A stretch of DNA of 64,000 nucleotides, from positions 1,364,001-1,428,000 of the forward strand of contig NZ_LIPG01000003.1 in assembly GCF_001905505.1 (NCBI RefSeq), given 5' to 3'. The position numbers and the translations under genes are program-made. Shown here piece by piece: positions 60,682 through 64,000 of this stretch (within the stretch, counting starts at the first letter, position 1; each line of letters begins with the position of its first letter). The notes under the pieces were generated by a model. It was not told the origin of the DNA, did no database searches, and saw only the letters and a program-made list of their open reading frames with translations. Origin of the DNA: Streptomyces sp. CB02058 (GTDB taxonomy: Bacteria; Actinomycetota; Actinomycetes; Streptomycetales; Streptomycetaceae).

Positions 60682-61611
60682 ATGAAACGATACGGTCTTC
60701 GGCTCCTGTACGGCGTGATCGTGGTCTGGGGCGCGTTCACCGGGGCGTTCTTCCTGCTGTACATCGTCCCCGGTGACGCGGCGGGTGGTCTGACGGCCGG
60801 CGCCGACGGCGCGGATGTCAAGCAACTCCTGGCCGAGCAGCGAGAGTTGCTCGGCCTCGACCGCCCGGTGCTGGTGCAGTACTGGGACGCCCTGACAGGA
60901 GCTCTCCAGGGTGACTTCGGCCAGAGCATCTACCAGCGCCGGCCGGCGGTGGAGGTGTACTTCGAGTCCTTTCCCGAGACCCTCCAGCTGGCGTTCCTCG
61001 GGCTGTTCCTCGCGGTCGTGCTCGGGGTGACGCTGTCGGTGGTCATCGAGCTGACCGACTGGAAGTGGGCGCGCGAGCTGCTCATCTCGCTGCCGCCGGT
61101 CGCGGTGTCGCTGCCGCCCTTCCTGGTCGGCCTCGTACTGCTCCAGGTGTTCTCCTTCCAGCTGCACTGGATCAAGGCGGTCAGCGACCAGGGGTTCCTC
61201 GGGCTGCTCATCGCCTCGGCCGCCCTCGCGGTCGCCGGCGGCGGCAGCATCTCGCAGCTCCTGACGGCCAATCTGCGCGGCGCCCTGACGTCGCCGTACG
61301 TCGAGACGGCCCGCAACTGGGGGCTCAGCCGGTTCGACGTCGTCGTCCGGCACGCCCTGAGGAACGCGGCGCTGCCGGTCATCACCTCGCTGGGCACCAC
61401 CGTCGGCGTGATGGTCGGCGGGACCGTCCTGACCGAGACGGTGTTCTCCAGGCTCGGCGTGGGGCGCCTGGTGGTCGACGCCGTCAACGGCCGCGACATG
61501 CCGGTCGTCCTGGTCGCCGTCACCATCAGCGCGGTGATCTTCGTCGTGGTGAACCTGGCCGTCGACGCCGTCTACCCGCTGCTCGACAACCGCATCCGAT
61601 GGGAGGGGTGA
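60682..61611 (+). CDS. oligopeptide ABC permease (DppB-type)
   Basis: The product is 309 residues from ATG 60682. It is a DppB/OppB-type permease: N-terminal helix LLYGVIVVWGAFTGAFFLLY, then the periplasmic segment with LGLDRPVLVQYWDALTGALQ and GDFGQSIYQRRPAVEVY. The EAA-like loop is YVETARNWGLSRFDVVVRHA followed by LRNAALPVITSLG. It has about six helices. It pairs with the next permease. Confidence 0.92.
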   Translation: MKRYGLRLLYGVIVVWGAFTGAFFLLYIVPGDAAGGLTAGADGADVKQLLAEQRELLGLDRPVLVQYWDALTGALQGDFGQSIYQRRPAVEVYFESFPETLQLAFLGLFLAVVLGVTLSVVIELTDWKWARELLISLPPVAVSLPPFLVGLVLLQVFSFQLHWIKAVSDQGFLGLLIASAALAVAGGGSISQLLTANLRGALTSPYVETARNWGLSRFDVVVRHALRNAALPVITSLGTTVGVMVGGTVLTETVFSRLGVGRLVVDAVNGRDMPVVLVAVTISAVIFVVVNLAVDAVYPLLDNRIRWEG

Positions 61612-61612
61612 C

Positions 61613-62494
61613 ATGACGACTCTCGAAGCGACGGCAGCCACGCCGTCGTCCGGGCGGCCGCGCGAGCGGAGCGGACGCCTGTCCGCGCTGCTGCGCTCGC
61701 CCGGACTCCTAGCGGCGTACCTGTGGGTCGCCGTGATTCTCGCCGCCGCGATCCATCCCGGCCTGTTCACCTCGGGCGATCCGCTGCGCCAGGACGCCTC
61801 GCAGATGCTGCTGGCCCCGGGCCTCGACCATCTCTTCGGCACGGACGACTTCGGGCGCGACCAGTTCACCCGCGCGGTGTTCGGCACCCGGCTGTCCCTC
61901 CAGGCAGCGGTCGTCGCGGTGGCGATCGGACTGGTCAGCGGCTCGCTCATCGGTCTCGTCGCGGGCGCGCTGCGCGGCAGGACCGACAGCGTCCTGATGC
62001 GGATCATCGACATCATGCTCGCGGTGCCGAGCCTCATCGTCTCCCTCGCGATCATCTCCGCGCTGGGACGCGGGACGCTCAACATCGCCGTCGCCATCGG
62101 CATCAACAGCACGGCCGGCTTCGCCCGCCTGATGCGCTCCGAGGTGCTCAAGGTGAGCAACGCCAAGTACGTCGAGGCCTCGGTCTTCGCGGGCCACGGT
62201 TACGTCCGCCGCCTGTTCAAGCACGTCGTGCCCAACGCGTCCCGGTCGGTCCTGGCCGCGGCGACCATGGACATCGGTACGGCGATCCTGACCGTCGCCG
62301 CGCTGAGCTTCCTGGGCCTCGGCGCGCCCCCGCCGACGCCCGAGTGGGGCCTGCTGGTGGCGGAGGGGCGCACATTCATCGGCGTGCAGTGGTGGCTGAG
62401 TCTGCTGCCCGGCCTGGTCATCGTGCTGACCGTGCTCGCGGTCTACCGCATCGGCAGGTCGTTCAACCGAGGGAGGACCCGTGTCGTCGCCTGA
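61613..62494 (+). CDS. oligopeptide ABC permease (DppC-type)
   Basis: The product is 293 residues from ATG 61613, one base after the previous stop codon. DppC/OppC features: LFGTDDFGRDQFTRAVFGTR at the first periplasmic turn, DSVLMRIIDIMLAVPSLIVS, the EAA loop YVEASVFAGHGYVRRLFKHV followed by VPNASRSVL, and LSFLGLGAPPPTPEWGLLVA at the end. It overlaps the ATPase gene by 14 bases. Confidence 0.92.
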   Translation: MTTLEATAATPSSGRPRERSGRLSALLRSPGLLAAYLWVAVILAAAIHPGLFTSGDPLRQDASQMLLAPGLDHLFGTDDFGRDQFTRAVFGTRLSLQAAVVAVAIGLVSGSLIGLVAGALRGRTDSVLMRIIDIMLAVPSLIVSLAIISALGRGTLNIAVAIGINSTAGFARLMRSEVLKVSNAKYVEASVFAGHGYVRRLFKHVVPNASRSVLAAATMDIGTAILTVAALSFLGLGAPPPTPEWGLLVAEGRTFIGVQWWLSLLPGLVIVLTVLAVYRIGRSFNRGRTRVVA

Positions 62495-64000
62495 GCGGCA
62501 GAACACACCGTTGTTGCGCCTGCGGGACGTGAGCGCCGAGTTCACCGTCCCCGGCCGCCCCGCGGTCCCCGTGCTCGACGGAGTGAGCCTGGACGTCGCG
62601 GCCGGCTCGGTGCGGGCCGTCGTCGGCGAGTCCGGATCGGGCAAGTCCACCCTCGGCCGGGTGATCACCGGCACCCTCGCCGAGAACGGGCGCGTCACCG
62701 GGGGCGAGGTCGTCCTGGGCGGCCGGACGCTCACGGGGTTGACCGAGCGGCAGTACAGGGCCGTGCGGGGCAAGGAGATCGGATACATCCCGCAGGACGC
62801 GCTCCTGGGCCTCAACCCCCTTCTCCCGGTGGGTGTCCAGGCCGCGGAACCGCTGCGCGCGCACGGCATCGGCTCCCGCGCGGAGCGCCGCGAACGGGTC
62901 CTGGAGCTGTTCGCGAAGGTCGGACTGCGCGATCCCGCCCGGCTGTCCGGCCGCTATCCGCACGAACTGTCCGGGGGAATGTGCCAGCGGGTGCTGATCG
63001 CCGCCGCGATGAGCACCCGGCCCCGGCTCCTGATCGCCGACGAGCCGACCACCGCGCTCGACGTCACCGTGCAGAAGACCATTCTCGACCTCCTGTCGGG
63101 CCTGGTGGAGAGCGAGGACCTCGGAATCCTGCTCATCACCCATGACCTGGGGGTCGCCGCGGAACGGGCCGACGACATCGCGGTGGTGAAGGACGGACGG
63201 ATCGTACGCAGCGGGCGGACCGGTGAGGTCGTCGCCGACCCGGGCGATCCGTACACGGAAGAGCTGCTGCGCTCCTCCTCCCTCGGGTTCTCGGGGAGAC
63301 GGGCCGCGACCGCCCGGCTGGAGTACTTCCGGACCGTGCCGACGGACTCCCCGGTGGTCGTCGAGGCCCGGGAGGTCTCCAAGTCCTTCGCCTCGCACCG
63401 GGGTGCGGACACCGTCACCGCGGTGGCCGATGCCTCGTTCCAGGTGCGCGGGGGGACCACGCTGGGGATCGTCGGCGAGTCCGGGTCGGGCAAGACCACC
63501 CTCGTACGCATCCTCGCCGGGCTGACCGCGCCGGACGCGGGTTCGGTCGAGATCGACGGTGAACCGGTCGTCCACCACCGCCGGGGCGCCGGGCAGGCCG
63601 GTCTCTACCGCAAGGTGCAGATGGTCTACCAGGACCCCTTCGCCTCGCTGAACCCGCGCTCGACGGTGCGCGCGATCCTCGACGAACCGCTGCGGGGCCA
63701 CGGTTACGGACCGGCGCGCGAGCGTGCCGCCAGGATCAGCGAACTGCTGGAGCTGACCGGCCTGGACGCCGCGCTCGCCGACCGGTACACCGCCGAGCTC
63801 TCGGGCGGCCAGCGGCAGCGGGTGGCCATCGCCCGCGCGCTGGCACCGAAGCCGGACGTCGTCGTCCTGGACGAACCGGTCTCCGCCCTCGACGTGACCG
63901 TGCAGCGCCAGATCCTGGCCCTGCTCGACTCGCTCCAGCGCGAGCTGGGACTGACCTATGTGTTCATCTCGCACGACCTGGGCGTCATCGCGGAGGTGTC
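62481..64000 (+). CDS. fused double ATPase of the peptide importer, cut by the window edge
   Basis: It starts at GTG 62481 just after GGGAGGA, and 506 codons are visible. Two ATPase domains are fused. The first has Walker A GESGSGKSTLGRV, signature LSGGMCQRVLIAA, Walker B LLIADEPTTALDV and switch LITHDLG. The second has GESGSGKTTLVRI, LSGGQRQRVAIARAL, VVVLDEPVSALDV and FISHDLG. Between them lies the linker LRSSSLGFSGRRAATA. Such DppD-DppF fusions energise a DppBC permease pair. The C-terminal peptide-transporter tail is outside the window. Confidence 0.93.
   Translation, partial: MSSPERQNTPLLRLRDVSAEFTVPGRPAVPVLDGVSLDVAAGSVRAVVGESGSGKSTLGRVITGTLAENGRVTGGEVVLGGRTLTGLTERQYRAVRGKEIGYIPQDALLGLNPLLPVGVQAAEPLRAHGIGSRAERRERVLELFAKVGLRDPARLSGRYPHELSGGMCQRVLIAAAMSTRPRLLIADEPTTALDVTVQKTILDLLSGLVESEDLGILLITHDLGVAAERADDIAVVKDGRIVRSGRTGEVVADPGDPYTEELLRSSSLGFSGRRAATARLEYFRTVPTDSPVVVEAREVSKSFASHRGADTVTAVADASFQVRGGTTLGIVGESGSGKTTLVRILAGLTAPDAGSVEIDGEPVVHHRRGAGQAGLYRKVQMVYQDPFASLNPRSTVRAILDEPLRGHGYGPARERAARISELLELTGLDAALADRYTAELSGGQRQRVAIARALAPKPDVVVLDEPVSALDVTVQRQILALLDSLQRELGLTYVFISHDLGVIAEV

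Overview
The window looks like a chromosomal stretch of a Streptomyces or a close relative. GC is very high, GTG starts and 4-bp GTGA/ATGA stop-start overlaps are common, and many genes appear to lack a Shine-Dalgarno. Diagnostic families are present: a conservon (cvnABCD), MmyB-type XRE regulators, LacI-controlled secreted glycosidases, a GTGA-coupled operon of uncharacterised membrane proteins and an AztABCD-type zinc uptake locus. No biosynthetic cluster, intact prophage or CRISPR array was seen.

Layout. 1-10.4 kb is accessory and eroded. It holds a truncated regulator at the edge, a decayed two-gene locus (a small protein plus a sigma-factor/membrane/HTH fusion with three lesions), a secreted CBM2 glycoside hydrolase under a perfect CebR-type box, a short-chain dehydrogenase, at least four relics of IS5-like transposases, and two lone unknown genes. 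10.4-15 kb is made of regulator/oxidoreductase pairs: SDR with MerR, XRE with an F420-reductase-like protein, and an AraC regulator preceded by a 7-bp minisatellite. 15.2-22.9 kb is one tightly coupled four-gene operon: a CCA-enzyme-like nucleotidyltransferase, an unknown protein, a membrane-anchored Lon-like/WD40 protein and a beta-helix membrane protein. It is the best candidate here for an undescribed system. 23-28.7 kb holds small unknown genes, a LamG protein, a cupin, a fused ABC exporter and a small P-loop kinase.

28.7-36.2 kb is carbohydrate metabolism. One LacI repressor faces a Gfo/Idh-PmoA-cupin operon across twin operators, and a second LacI faces a GH42 beta-galactosidase. 36.9-40.9 kb is a conservon with a trailing GAF protein. 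40.9-43.9 kb is one large secreted ThuA/sorbosone-dehydrogenase/PKD/CBM6 protein with its own LacI-like palindrome. A tRNA-Pro(GGG) at 44.8 kb is followed by a dead integrase tail, marking an old integration site. 45.5-51.6 kb holds an alkylsulfatase and a secreted M4 metalloprotease. The protease is divergent from a TrmB/LuxR-like regulator that is split at a run of eight C.

51.7-56.8 kb is the zinc locus: ATPase, permease, zinc-binding protein and two AztD-like beta-propeller lipoproteins, with one Zur-like box between two probably leaderless divergent promoters. 56.9-58.7 kb holds a rhodanese and an OsmC protein (coupled) and an orphan IS3 OrfA-like protein. The window ends inside an oligopeptide ABC operon (binding protein, two permeases, fused double ATPase, cut by the right edge). 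Overall the region combines scavenging of plant-derived sugars, peptides, sulfate esters and zinc with many local repressors. Its left part shows repeated insertion and decay.
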